Assembly (NCBI GenBank): GCA_034769895.1
Contig: CM068373.1
Span: forward strand, 197,264,134-197,328,133
DNA length: 64,000 nucleotides
Direction: 5' to 3'
Origin: Magicicada septendecula
Taxonomy: Eukaryota > Arthropoda > Insecta > Hemiptera > Cicadidae
The notes under the pieces: model-generated
Databases searched by the model: none
Told to the model about the DNA's origin: nothing
Seen by the model: the letters and a program-made list of their open reading frames with translations, nothing else
Part shown: positions 12,087 to 23,723 of the stretch, in pieces
Layout: each line of letters begins with the position of its first letter
Position numbering within the stretch: the stretch's first letter is position 1
Made by a program: the position numbers and the translations under genes

Positions 12087-13859
12087 TGCGACAGTACAAA
12101 TAAGTGATGTACTGAGCATGGAATATAAAAATTTAAATTTACCTAATAAACTGTAAATAATTAATAATATTAGAAATAAGCATGTCAGGGATTGCAAGCT
12201 TGGCTCAGACAAAAATATGAACAGGTGTTTCGACCTGAACCGACGTGCACACACACACAAATGTAACTGAAAGTGTGTACACCAGTATTTTGCTAGTGTG
12301 TGTGAACGCAGGTCTCTGCAGGCGAGTTTGCCACCCCAAGATGAATAATTGCACAATTACTGTTTTTCCGCAATTATTCATAAACTATAATTAAGAATTA
12401 AAATCCAAAAGCACAATAAAATGTAATAAAATTTACTAAATACTGTGTACGAAAACCACGCTAAAGTGACACACCGTACGAGTGTAATAGTGAAATAACT
12501 GTGTACAAATCGAAAGGGTTAAGTTGCAATGTCCAAAATTACAGTGAACATGTGTTGTAAAAATAGTTATAAGATAATATAAGAGTATACTTACAGTACT
12601 CTGCAATTAGCAGAAATATAAAAAATAGCGAATTTGACAAAGAGTGGAGGAACTGAATCCAGAGACAGTTTCTAACATGTCGATTTCGTACCACTGCAGG
12701 TGTCGACCAAGACATGGGTATAAATAGGACATGCAAGCTACAGTGGTTCTCTTTCTTAAATCATCCACGGTGCAGCGGGAGCTTATGCCCGTCAGCACGG
12801 CGTATTTATTTTTTTTGTAAACAGTTTAAATTTTCCAGTTACGTACAACTATGTAACTAAGCTGTAAAGACAATCATTTTAATTAATAACATCAGTACAT
12901 AAGAAGATCCATTAATGTCAGAAACAGCACGAGGAGAGTTCCAGAGAATGATTCGACACTAGACAAGAGAGTGATACGATGCTGGACAAGAGGAGTGTTA
13001 CAGAGAGAGAGAGTGATACGACGCTGGACAAGAGGAGAAGAGAGACAGCCGACGCTGGACAAGAGGAGAAGAGAGACAGCCGACGCTGGAGGCGAGACGA
13101 GGACGAATACCGATGGATAAAAAATGATCGAGTATGATTGACGACAATAAGGTGATAAACAACTTATTTATATCTTAATCATACAAATAACTCAAAGACA
13201 ATTAAAGACATTCCTATTTTATTTAAAAGTAAGAGCAATGTTTCTTGTAAAGTAGAATTAAAATCATAGATGTTTTAGAAATACGATTAACGTAACAAGA
13301 GCTCAAATTAATATGATATAAAATGATTACAAAGCATTTAAATGAAAACAATTAGTATTTGAGAAAACAGTACTGAGAAACAAAAGATAAATTCAATAAC
13401 TATTAATATTTTGAGTACATTACAATATAGAAAAAGAGATTTAAATATTGATATTTTGAAACACATTAATTGACTGAGTAGTCTGAAAATGAGATTTTTC
13501 TTTTATACAATAATTAGTAGAATAGAATATTTAGTCAGTAAGGATGTATATAGCTTAAGCCTTACGGCATAATAACAAATAATAACGAATGTTTTTAAAT
13601 CGAAGTCAGTGCCATGTGCACATTTTTTAATAGTATCAAATAAATTTTAATTGCCGTTTCAAGTTACATAGAGTTCTTATTGCAGATACACCTGAAACCC
13701 AATTTAAATGTTATATTGGTACGTAATTTGTCAATCTTGAACGTGAGACCGGTCACGCCTATTTTATGTATATGTAACGTTGCATAAATTTGGCGCTCCA
13801 AGATCGTGGGGCTCCACAAATTTAAATTATATTAAATTTATGCAATTTGTTACGTTGCA
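12087..13859 (+). repeat. 3' LTR of element A
   Basis: This LTR begins TG and ends CA (GTTACGTTGCA) and abuts ATATATA, the interrupted MULE sequence. It contains the TATA box at 12719, the minisatellite at 12926-13110 and a ~100-bp block at about 13264-13363 that the 5' LTR lacks. Its last 70 bp, with GGCGCTCCAAGATCGTGGGG, are unlike the 5' LTR end but resemble element B at 49080-49110. Confidence 0.75.
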
Positions 13860-13928
13860 ATATATATCTTTATATATATATTTCGTGTGTGCGTGTGTAT
13901 GTCACTGAACTCCTCCTAGACGGCTGGA

Positions 13929-14545
13929 CCGATTTTGATGAAATTTTGTGTGTGTGTTTGAGTGGGTCCCTGGATGGTTTAGATTCACAATTTGGTCCAC
14001 TGGAAAATGTTTATTTAACTAATTTTTCATTTATAAGTAGTTGTTAATTTTGGAATGTTTTACATTGGATCCGGTAGACTGCGCTACCATCGCAGCATCA
14101 AATATTAAATATTATTGTATTTTAATTTCAGTTTGTCCCGACAGTTGGTGCTGCGATCAAATTGAGAAAAATAGTTGAAATTTTGTGTTATTATTGTGTT
14201 CGTTCAAGTCGTGTGCTAATTAAAATATTAACTACGAATAGAAATTGATGTTTGAAGAGTTTTGAAGTGTGCCTAAAAAACGATACTTTTTGCGAATTTA
14301 GGGTGGAATCGAAGTAAGTATATTTTGTATAAATTTTTTATCAAATTTACACGTGAGTTTTATAACAACCAACCTAACCTAAAAATTTATTTGTGTAGCT
14401 CATTAATTTCATAATAAATTTTTTAAATTGTTTTTATTATTCATGTTCCGATTTTGATGAAATTTTGTGTGTGTGTTTGAGTGGGTCCCTGGATGGTTTA
14501 GATTCACAATTTGGTCCACTGGAAAATGTTTATTTAACTAATTTT
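13929..14545 (+). repeat. 98-bp direct repeat in Helitron 5' region
   Basis: A 98-bp block starting CCGATTTTGATGAAATTTTG occurs at 13929-14026 and again at 14448-14545, and the copies look identical by eye. The spacer includes a segment (AAGTATATTTTGTATAAATT, about 14316) that itself recurs near 14697. Confidence 0.85.
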
Positions 14546-14576
14546 ATAGTTTAAAAAAATTATTCATTTTCAAAAT

Positions 14577-15225
14577 TAAGAAGCAAGAAAATAAAATTAC
14601 ACGTTTTTCATCTAAAATTTGTTACAATAAATCGTTTTCGGTGATAATTAAAAATTTTATTTTCAATAAATAACTCATATTCGTTGTGGATTATTTAAGT
14701 ATATTTTGTATAAATTTTTCATCAAATTTACACGTGTGTTTGTTAACAACCATCCTAATCTCAAAATTATTTGGTAGCTTATTGACTTCATAACATATTT
14801 TTCAATTGTTTTTAATAAAAATTATTTATTTTTTAAATAAAAATAATTATTTAAAAGAAAACTATCAAAAAATTAAAAAAAAAATTCTATTAAAAATTAT
14901 TTACTTTGAAAATAATTATTCACTTTGAATATTAAGAAGCAAAAAAATAAAATTACACCTTTTTCATCCGAAATTTGTTAGAATAAATCGTTTTCGGTGA
15001 TAATTGAAAATTTCATTTTCAATAAATAACCCATATTCGTTGTGGATTACTTGAGTTTATTTCGTATAAATTTTTAACTTTGGAAAAAATTATTCATTTT
15101 AAATATTATCAAGCAAAAAAATAAAATTACACGTTTTTTATCTAAAATTTGTTACAATAAATCTTTTTTGTTAATTAATTAAAATTTCATTCTCAATAAA
15201 AAACTCACATTCGTTGCGTATTATA
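14577..15225 (+). repeat. Three-copy repeat upstream of Helitron gene
   Basis: A unit of about 120-145 bp containing AAAATAAAATTACACGTTTT, TTTGTTACAATAAATC and TTCAATAAATAACTCATATT occurs near 14577, 14934 and 15108. The copies have diverged. This is the 5' leader of the transposase gene and may hold promoter elements, but no TATA or initiator was singled out. Confidence 0.7.
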
Positions 15226-15252
15226 TTACAGTATTTTTTTTTCTGCAGAAAA

Positions 15253-18200
15253 ATGCCACGTCTTCGAGGAAGAGCCAGAAATATTGGTCGACGTACTCCG
15301 AACGCGCAATTGGTCCATGATCGTCGAATAAATAGAACAGATGAAGAACACTCGGCGGATAATGCAAATCTGAGAGATCAAGTTGCATCTACACGTGCGA
15401 ATGAAAATTCAGTACAACGCACTCGACGTCTTCGTGCTAATGCAGTAAGACAACGAGAGGCACGTCAACAAGCGACGGATGCACATAGAGAACGTAACCA
15501 ACGCCGGATGCAAAATGATCGAGCATTGACAAGAGCATCACTCAATCGCCTTGCGTTTGAATATGATCCTGAAATCAACTATTCGTCACATGCATTAATC
15601 TCGATTGGTAGTATGGACAAAGAATGTCAACATTGTCATGCTTTCAAGTACAAAGGTGAATCACCTGGTTTATGTTGCGCATCTGGAAAAATTTCACTGC
15701 CATCGCTAAATCCACCGCCGGAACCTTTAAAAACACTTTTAGCTGGCACCACATCTCAATCGAAATTGTTTTTGCGAAAAATTCGTAAATTCAATTCATG
15801 CTTCCAAATGACATCATTTGGAGCAACAAAAATTGTTCATAATGAAGATGGTCGTAATTTCGAATCTACATTCAAAATTCAAGGTCAAGTGTACCACCAA
15901 ATTGGTTCATTGCTCCCAATGCCTGATGCCGATCCAAAATTTTTACAAATTTATTTTATGGGCAATGAGGAGCAACAATCACACACACGCTGCGCTTACA
16001 ACTATATAGAGCAGATGGAGGAACGAGAAATTGTGGACATTTTGGAAACGTTTTTGCAAAACCATAACCAGTTGTTGCAATTGTTCAAGACTTTTTCTAA
16101 CAGACTGCAAAACGACAACTACGCCATTATCATTAAAGCAGACAAAGTGCCCTACGGAGAGCACGCAGGCACATATAATGTTCCAACTATTAATGAAGTT
16201 GCAGTTGTTATGGCTGGTGACCCATGTGAACGTCGGGACATTCGCATTCAACGCAGAGATAATACGATGCAAATAATTCAAGACAATCATCGTTCTTACG
16301 ATGCATTGCAGTATCCGTTGATATTTTGGGAAGGAGAAGATGGATACCATTTAAATATTAAACAAAGGAATCCAACTACAGGTACAACTTATAGACTATC
16401 TTACAGATTTTTTTTTTCAAATAATTTCTGTATCTCTCATATATATATTTATTTGCAGGTGAAGAACTGATCAAGAAAGTTAGTGCTATGAACTTCTACG
16501 CATATCGATTGATGATTCGTGCTAATGAAGACAATACCATTCTCCGATGCAGACAGCTATTTCATCAGTATATTGTCGATATGTACGTAAAAATCGAAAG
16601 TGAGAGATTACGATATATAAAATTTAATCAAACAAAACTTCGTGCTGAGGAGTACATTCATTTGCGTGACGCCGTTATTGGTAACGTAGATGCAACTAAT
16701 GACATCAACAACATCGGTAGCGCATATATTCTCCCATCATCATACATTGGTAGTCCGCGTCATATGCAAGAGTATATTCAAGACGCCATGACTTACGTAC
16801 GTGCATATGGCCGACCAGATCTTTTTATCACATTTACGTGTAATCCAAACTGGGATGAAATTCAAAGTTTGTTGTTGCCAGGTCAAACATCGATGCATCG
16901 CCATGATATCACTGCACGTGTTTTTAAACAAAAATTAAAATCTTTGATGAATTTGATTACACATTACTCGGTATTTGGTGAAACACGTTGTTGGCTTTAC
17001 TCTGTTGAATGGCAAAAACGAGGTTTACCTCATGCGCACATTTTGATTTGGTTGGTGGATAAAGTACGCCCAGAAGAAATCGACAAAATTATTTCAGCCG
17101 AAATTCCAGATCCGAATGTTGATCAAGAATTGTTTGACATTGTAACTACTAATATGATCCATGGTCCATGTGGTACTCTAAACATGATGTCACCATGTAT
17201 GGACAATGGAAAATGTACGAAACGTTTTCCAAAACCATGCCAATCTGATACTATCACCAATATTGACGGTTATCCATCTTACCGGCGTAGAGACGTAGAC
17301 AATGGCGGTCAATCATATGAATTGCGTCTGTCAAACGGTGTGAGAGTAGATATTGATAATCGCTGGGTAGTTCCATATTCACCATTGCTGTGCAAAACCT
17401 ATAAAGCGCACATAAACGTTGAACTATGCAGTTCAGTGAAATCTATAAAATACATTTGTAAGTATGTTCACAAGGGCAGTGATAAAGCTGTATTCGCTGT
17501 TCAAAATGTAAATGACAATGACGAAATTACACGTTATCAAATGGGTCGATACATAAGCAGTAACGAAGCTATTTGGCGCATTTTTACGTTTCCTATACAT
17601 GAAAGGGATCCTGCTGTTATACATTTGGCTGTGCATCTTGAAAACGGACAGCGTGTTTACTTTACAGAACAGACTGCACTACAACAAGCTTTAACGGCTC
17701 CAAAAACAACTCTTACTGAATTTTTCAACCTTTGTTGCCGACAAGATGTTGTTGGTCAATTCGCAAGGACATTAATGTATACTGATGTTCCTAAATTTTT
17801 TACGTGGAATAAACAATCAAAAAATTGGGAACCACGGAAACGAGGCATTCCAGTCCCAGGATTCACCGACATATTTATGACAAATACTTTAGGTCGATTA
17901 TATACAGTTCATCCTAAGCAACGCGAATGTTTTTTTTTGCGTTTGTTATTGGTTAACGTTCCTGGACCAACATCTTTCCGATATTTGCGAAAAGTCAATG
18001 GTACTTTATACGACACTTTCTTCGATGCGTGTCGTGAGTTACATTTATTGGAGGATGATAACCATTGGGATCTCACACTTGCAGATGCAGCACTGAGCTC
18101 ATCTCCACAACAAATTCGTCAATTATTTTCAATAATATTGACAACGTGTTTTCCGTCTGAAGCATCTGCTCTGTGGGACAAATATAAAGACTCAATGAGT

Positions 18201-19817
18201 GAGGATATTTTACATCGGATTAGAATTACTAATCAAAATCAAAATATTGAATTCTCCGCAGAAATATATAATGAGTCATTAATAATGATTGAGGATATTT
18301 GTATTCTTATTTCGAATATGCCGCTCATCCATTTCGGCATGCCAGCGCCGAACCGCCCAGCAGTAGATACCATCAACAGCGATGTTCAACGGGAACACCA
18401 CTTCGATAGAACTTCTTTGGCTACTTTTGTTGCCAATAATGAACAATTGCTCACTGCTGAGCAACGAAATGTATATGATCAAATTAATGTATCAATTGCA
18501 GCGCAACAAGGTGGATTCTTTTTTTTTGATGCACCAGGTGGTACTGGTAAAACATTCCTCATCTCATTGATACTTGCGCGCATCCGATCACAAAATCATA
18601 TTGCATTGGCTATTGCTTCATCAGGAATCGCAGCAACGTTACTTGATGGTGGACGGACGGCGCATTCAGCGCTTAAATTACCTTTGAATGTTCACACAAA
18701 TCCCGAAGCAATGTGTAACATAAAGAAGCATTCAGGCATGGCTCAAGTTTTGAGAAAATGCAAAATTATTATCTGGGATGAATGTACCATGGCCCACAAG
18801 CATTCGCTTGAAGCTCTCGACAGGTCCCTGAAAGATATCAAGGATAATACTAGGCTTTTCGGTGGTGCTCTATTGTTGCTGTCTGGTGATTTCAGACAAA
18901 CATTACCAGTCATTCCACGCGCGACATATGCAGACGAAATAAACGCATGTTTAAAAGAATCTTATCTATGGCGAAGTGTCAGCAAATTATGCCTTACTAT
19001 TAATATGCGCGTTCAACTTCAAAATGATCCATTAGCGTCAAGATTCTCTGAACAATTGTTGGATATTGGCAATGGTAAAATTGAATTGTATGAAGATACA
19101 CAATATATTCGACTTCCAGAGAATTTTTGCAACATGGTGGCTACCAAAGATGAGTTAATAAACAGTATCTTTCCAGATTTGAGACATAATTATACTAATC
19201 ATGGATGGCTACGAGAGCGAGCAATTTTAGCTGCGAAAAATTTAGATGTTGATGCCATCAATTTCAAAATACAGCAATTACTGCCTGGTACTGAAACTAC
19301 ATTTAAATCGATCGACACTGTTGTTGATCCTGATGAAGTTGTTAACTATCCTGTAGAATTTTTAAATTCATTAGATTTACCGGGAATGCCACCACATAAT
19401 TTGCGACTGAAGATTGGGTCACCTATAATTTTGCTTCGAAATTTGAATGCTCCGAAATTATGTAATGGGACGCGATTAGTTATAAAAAAAATCATGGACA
19501 ACATTCTTGAAGCTACTATTTTGAGTGGAAAATTTCAAGGTGAGGTTGTACTTCTACCACGGATCCCAATGATTCCTTCAGATTCGCCTATACCATTCAA
19601 ACGTTTACAATTTCCAATCCGCTTGGCATATGCTATGACTATAAATAAGTCACAAGGCCAAACAATGACAATTTGTGGCTTAGATTTAGAAAATCCGTGT
19701 TTTTCTCACGGTCAATTATATGTTGCGTGTTCCAGAGTTGGAAAACCATCGAATTTGTTTGTTTATATGCCTCAAGGATTAACTAAAAATATTGTACATC
19801 CAATAGCATTAAGATAA
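15253..19817 (+). CDS. Helitron Rep-helicase transposase (spliced)
   Basis: Two exons, 15253-16381 and 16459-19817, give 1495 residues with no stop, within the usual range for Helitron proteins. The start at 15253 (MPRLRGRARN) follows a pyrimidine tract and CTGCAG, possibly a 5'UTR acceptor site. An Arg-rich N-terminus leads to a Cys cluster (ECQHCHAFKYKGESPGLCC). The HUH Rep domain shows FITFTCNPNWDE (about 498), GLPHAHILIW (His568 and His570) and KYICKYVHKG (Tyr708, Tyr712). The PIF1-type SF1B helicase shows DAPGGTGKT (Lys1074), IIWDECTM (Asp1150, Glu1151), LLSGDFRQTLPVIPR and, near the end, TINKSQGQT and LYVACSR. The family nicks and joins ssDNA by the Tyr residues and unwinds it during peel-and-paste or rolling-circle transposition. 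All key residues are present, so activity is possible. Expression is unproven. Confidence 0.93.
16382..16458 (+). other. 77-bp intron in the Helitron gene
   Basis: It starts GTACAACTT, has a T-rich tract and ends TTTGCAG. Removing 77 bases (not a multiple of three) joins frame 1 to frame 3 exactly, giving NPTTGEELIKKVSAMNFYAY across the junction, which reads as a continuous Helitron sequence. Without splicing the first exon runs into a stop at about 16470. Confidence 0.85.
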
Positions 19818-20335
19818 ATTAAGTTTTTGTAAATTAATAAATAAATGTTATAAAATAGTTTCAGTGTAAGATTTTTTACCTTTACTTAAAACAAGTTAAA
19901 GTTTGTATTTACGATGCTGTTATTGCCACACTCCACGGATAATATCCCAGCCTGTAATCAGTCATTTCATTCGCTTAAAATTTTCGGTGATGCCTAGAAA
20001 TATCCGTGTCAATAATCATAGACAGTGGCTGCTATTATCCAGTCTACAAATTTCATCCGTGGAGTGTGGTAATAGATGCATCTTTTTAGTTAACACAGCT
20101 TCTACATTTCACTTTACTCATACAGTATATGCATACTTACACACACAGTATATACTCACATGCTACCGATCGGTCGAATTTGGATAAGTGTACATGTAAT
20201 GACGTTAGATATTAAAATAACTCTTGAATAATAATTTTCATCAAAACAGTCCAGATTGTTACAGCTTATTGAAGAATGTTTGAAATTTTCGAATTAACGA
20301 CGTGTGTACAGGACAACGTCTGTCGGGTCTGCTAG
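19818..20335 (+). other. Helitron 3' tail with inverted repeat and terminus
   Basis: This is the non-coding tail after the transposase stop. A perfect 15-bp inverted repeat, CCACACTCCACGGAT at 19926-19940 and its complement at 20055-20069, encloses about 114 bp. The pair GGATAATA/TATTATCC lies partly inside it. The last 50 bp carry the GACGT/ACGTC stem and the CTAG end that define termination of transposition. The open frame at 19903-20187 shows no domain and is not taken as a captured gene. Confidence 0.7.
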
Positions 20336-21215
20336 TATATATATATATATTTACACGGCAAAAATGTAAAACATTTGGACAAAGCTATAGTTGCTCTAAT
20401 GTCTTTCGTCCGCGATAAGTTGTTTGATAGTCCTATTATCTTAAGAATAGCCAAATTAACTACAAAGTTGAAAGACATTAGAAAAAGACATGAGTCCATT
20501 ACAGAAATCGACAGTAACTTAATTATCAGAGAAGAAACAGACAATGGGTGAAAGTACCGTCGTCTTCTGGCATGAAAGAGGTATATTTAGTACATGAAAA
20601 TGATATGCAGTGCAAATGTAATTTGATCTGTGTAGACTGTGATGTGTGTGTACATAAATATTCATGCACGTATGTAGAATGTATGTATTCATGTATTAAG
20701 TGGAATATGTATAAACATATTCATGCTGTCTGCAGGATTAACAAAGCAGGGCGTAGTTTGCAGTCGAATGTTAACAATAACGAAGACGATGGTGACGATC
20801 GGTTGTTTGTGCATCCGGAGAACGAAATTGATACGACGGAAAAACAAGAAATTTTATTCCAGGTCAGCAAAAGAGAAAGTTTTTGACATGTATGGAGACT
20901 CAAAAAGAATCACTCAAAGTGGATTTAATTTAATTAGTTAACGATGTAGCTATATTAGAAGAACTGGAAGTGATTAAACGAGAAACTGCTACTTTAAAAA
21001 CGACATTAAGTGCAATTCGCTCTCGCGTTGCAGTTCAAAATATGCCCAGCTCTTCGACTTCTTAGAAAAGAAATATCGTCCCACAGAGGAGAATTTATTG
21101 CACCAAAAAAAAAGAAATTAACACACGGTACTGTTATGGTAAAGCCCAATGAACCGGCATACAAAACACTGCTCTGTCGCTGCTGCTGCAAAAAAATGAT
21201 TGTTATAAAGTTAAA
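20336..21215 (+). pseudogene. MULE transposase, 3' part, decayed
   Basis: The reading interrupted at 7740 resumes after the Helitron. It gives GKNVKHLDKAIVALMSFVRD, LTTKLKDIRKRHESITEI and a Cys/His region (QCKCNLICVDCDVCVHKYSC ... IKWNMYKHIHAVC) that resembles a SWIM-type zinc-binding end of MULE proteins. An acidic tail and a basic segment with VMVKPNEPAYK follow near 21140. Frameshifts occur near 20545 and 20880 and stops near 20940. Together with 6140-7740 it shows one gene split by about 12.6 kb of later insertions. The 3' TIR was not identified. Confidence 0.8.
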
Positions 21216-23486
21216 AAGAATTTTAAATAATCGATGTGTTTCGTTCCAATGATTGTCGCGCGTCTGTGAACAATTACGATTCATCCTGGATCAGCTGCTT
21301 TCGAAGTGTGTACAGTCTTACGTAACCGGAGCGTATCAGCTCTGAGTGGAAATGACAAATGAGGTAAGCATTTTTAAACAATACAAACATAAATAAACAT
21401 TCAGTTGTATACGTCATAATTTGGCGCGAAGGAAGTTCCGTAAAAATCGTGTTGCTCAATAAATATTTGTTTCTCAGTATGTGTCAGGTTACCAGCTGTA
21501 CTGAAACGCAATCAACCTGTACAAACATTTTTACGGAAAGACACGAACATAAGCGAAGCAGTCGGTATTCATCAGGGGGTAAGGTTTAGTGGTTTACTAT
21601 AGAGGAAATAAAATGCCTAAAGCAAAAGAGTACAGAACATAAAAAGTTTAAGAAAACGAGTATGATTCAGCATTGCGAGAATTTTCGATGTTCAGAAAGG
21701 AAAAGATGCTTCTCTGAAGAGAGAAATTAAGAATAGCAGTGTGTTATATCAGAATAAACTCTTTGCATCAGAATAAATTGTGTTTCCCTGTTAGATAGAA
21801 ATCTTTAAGGAGGCTATAAGGGGATATGTGGAGGCCATCCTTTAAACAAAATTATTGTTTTCATTACTTCTACTCCATTCGTATTATTATTTATAATTAT
21901 TGAATTTACTTATATATATGCGCAAAAAATTTCATCTGATTTTGATACTTCTGATGTTGAAAGTTTCAACCATGGCTACGTCGTACATTCAAGATATTCC
22001 AGCGTTTTTTTTTTAGAATTTACTGTTTTGGAATTCTAAATATAGGCTATAATTCAGTAAGGGACACAAATTTGCGGAAGTTATGTACTTCGTACGACCT
22101 TCGGAAGTGGCTCATTCTTCAGGTCATATTTCCAGGACCTTGGTAAAAATGCAGTTTTTCTTAAAGTATCAAGTTTAATTAAATATAAAATAGCTATCAT
22201 ATTTCACAGTACGCAGATACCCTTGTAGTGTTGAACATATCATTATGTCAAACATAAACACCAGATTTATAGTTTTACATTAAAAAATAAATAATATTTT
22301 GTTTTCAACAAGAATATGTTTTTTACTATTTATTACACAGTTTCAACAGTTTTATTATACATTACTGTCATCTTCAGGAACAGAATGTGCAAAGAAATAG
22401 TTATACAACTTTAAAATCTATTGTTTATAAAAGCTGTTTTTTATATAAGGCTATAGCCTTATTTGATTTATATGTTTTATATTTATAAATGGTACATATA
22501 TATATATGTGTATGTGTGTGTGTGTGTGTGTATTTGTGTGTATACATTTTTCTATAAAAATGTATCAAAATGGCGTCTTTTCAAAATGTATACATTTTGG
22601 CGTCTACCTGAAAACGAAGAGTATATTGAAATTTTATTGTAACATTACGTTCTTGTGAATATGTTATTTGTTTTGCATTTTATATTTCAATATACTCTTA
22701 AAATAAGCAATAAATTTTTTTGTACAAAACACTGTCATTATGGCATATTTTCATAATTACGACAATAGGGCGTCTTTTCAATATGTCCCAACAATTAAGC
22801 ATCTGAAATGTATACTTTTTTCGAATTTTCGCCGTTTTTGCTTCCAGCGACGTTTGCCAGTTTTCAACCCCGGGTATTGCACAGTTTTCGTAGACGTTTA
22901 TTTGTTTTTATGAAAGAGTGACTAACTGCAGGCGAATGACCTGGCAGTTATTTTTTTTTCCTTCTTTCACCCGCTAACTTTACAACATAATTTTAACTAG
23001 TAGTGTCAAATATTTATCAACAATTTTTAAACTTCACTATCCAATTCTATTAACCGTGGTAATATAATTATTGTGTTTTACGAAGCATGCCAACGTAGCA
23101 TACTGGCCTTTCAAATTATGTAAAAATTGACCACTTCTCGTCGGACCAAATAACGTAATTAACGGTGATGTTAATATTTTCTCACATGCATTGACACCGG
23201 GCGATAATGTAACGTTGATCTCATTTACTAGAGAAATTTCCTACGCATATTGGCAGTCAAAAGTAATAAATGTATTGCCAAACGTAATAAACATATACTA
23301 GTTATATAACAAATATAATCAGTTATATTTTTTGTCAATATTCATCATTATACATACAGTATTTTGAAGTAATGCTATAAAACATTTATTTGTATCAGTT
23401 TTGCGGTTAACAAAATTTTATAATTTTAGTTTGTAGTTCTGTAGTTCTTAATAGTCTATAGTTCTGTTTGGGATTGAGATTGGTAA
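21216..23486. other. Unassigned AT-rich stretch
   Basis: No gene is supported. Low-complexity TG/TA tracts lie at about 22495-22530. A perfect 16-bp inverted repeat AAGAGTATATTGAAAT is at 22617-22632 and 22684-22699, near a 16-bp palindrome AAAATGTATACATTTT at about 22584. These could be ends of a small non-autonomous element, but no boundaries are clear. Confidence 0.4.
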
Positions 23487-23491
23487 ATAGA

Positions 23492-23523
<32 letters not shown>

Positions 23524-23540
23524 TAGATAGGTAGATAGAT
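23487..23540. repeat. GATA/GACA microsatellite
   Basis: Tandem TAGA units switch to CAGA and back to TAGA, an interrupted tetranucleotide repeat. Confidence 0.9.
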
Positions 23541-23637
23541 GGAGAGAAAGAGAGAGCGAGAGGGGGAGAGAGAGAATTAGTAAAAGGATAAAAGTGTGTA
23601 ATTAAAAGAGTAAGTGAGTAGGAGAGAGAGAATGAGT

Positions 23638-23638
<1 letters not shown>

Positions 23639-23721
<83 letters not shown>
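23639..23721. repeat. (GA)n microsatellite
   Basis: About 41 uninterrupted GA units. GA-rich flanks extend on both sides (23548-23630 and 23826-23950). Open frames of Arg-Glu or Ser-Leu repeats here are artefacts. Confidence 0.95.

Positions 23722-23723
<2 letters not shown>

Larger units (their letters stand above)
7741..13859 (+). mobile_element. LTR retrotransposon A (Gypsy-like, internally deleted)
   Basis: Two long direct repeats starting TGCGACAGTACAAATAAGTG at 7741 and 12087 bound a gag-like frame and integrase relics on the plus strand. The 3' LTR ends in CA at 13859 and is followed by the same TA-rich host sequence that precedes the 5' LTR, so the target duplication is plausible but hidden in low complexity. 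Protease, RT and RNase H are missing: the internal region jumps from gag remnants to the integrase core and then to its C-terminus. The LTRs, polypurine tract and gag resemble element B at 47372, so A and B are one family or close relatives. The insertion splits a MULE pseudogene. Confidence 0.85.
13867..20335 (+). mobile_element. Complete autonomous Helitron
   Basis: The element begins TC (13867, after an A) and ends CTAG (20332-20335, before a T), the A/T insertion rule of Helitrons. The 5' end reads TCTTTATATATATATTTCG and soon contains the CGGCTGGACCGATTTTGATG block common in insect Helitrons. The 3' end reads GGACAACGTCTGTCGGGTCT then GCTAG, also typical. A short GACGT...ACGTC stem lies just upstream of the end. 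It carries one intact Rep-helicase gene with an intron. It lies in the TA run right at the 3' border of LTR element A, inside an older MULE gene. Its 5' non-coding kilobase is full of internal repeats. Confidence 0.92.

Noticed and set aside
19903..20187. Open frame in the Helitron 3' tail as a captured host gene
   Set aside because: No recognisable domain, it spans an inverted repeat, and it has no splice or composition support.
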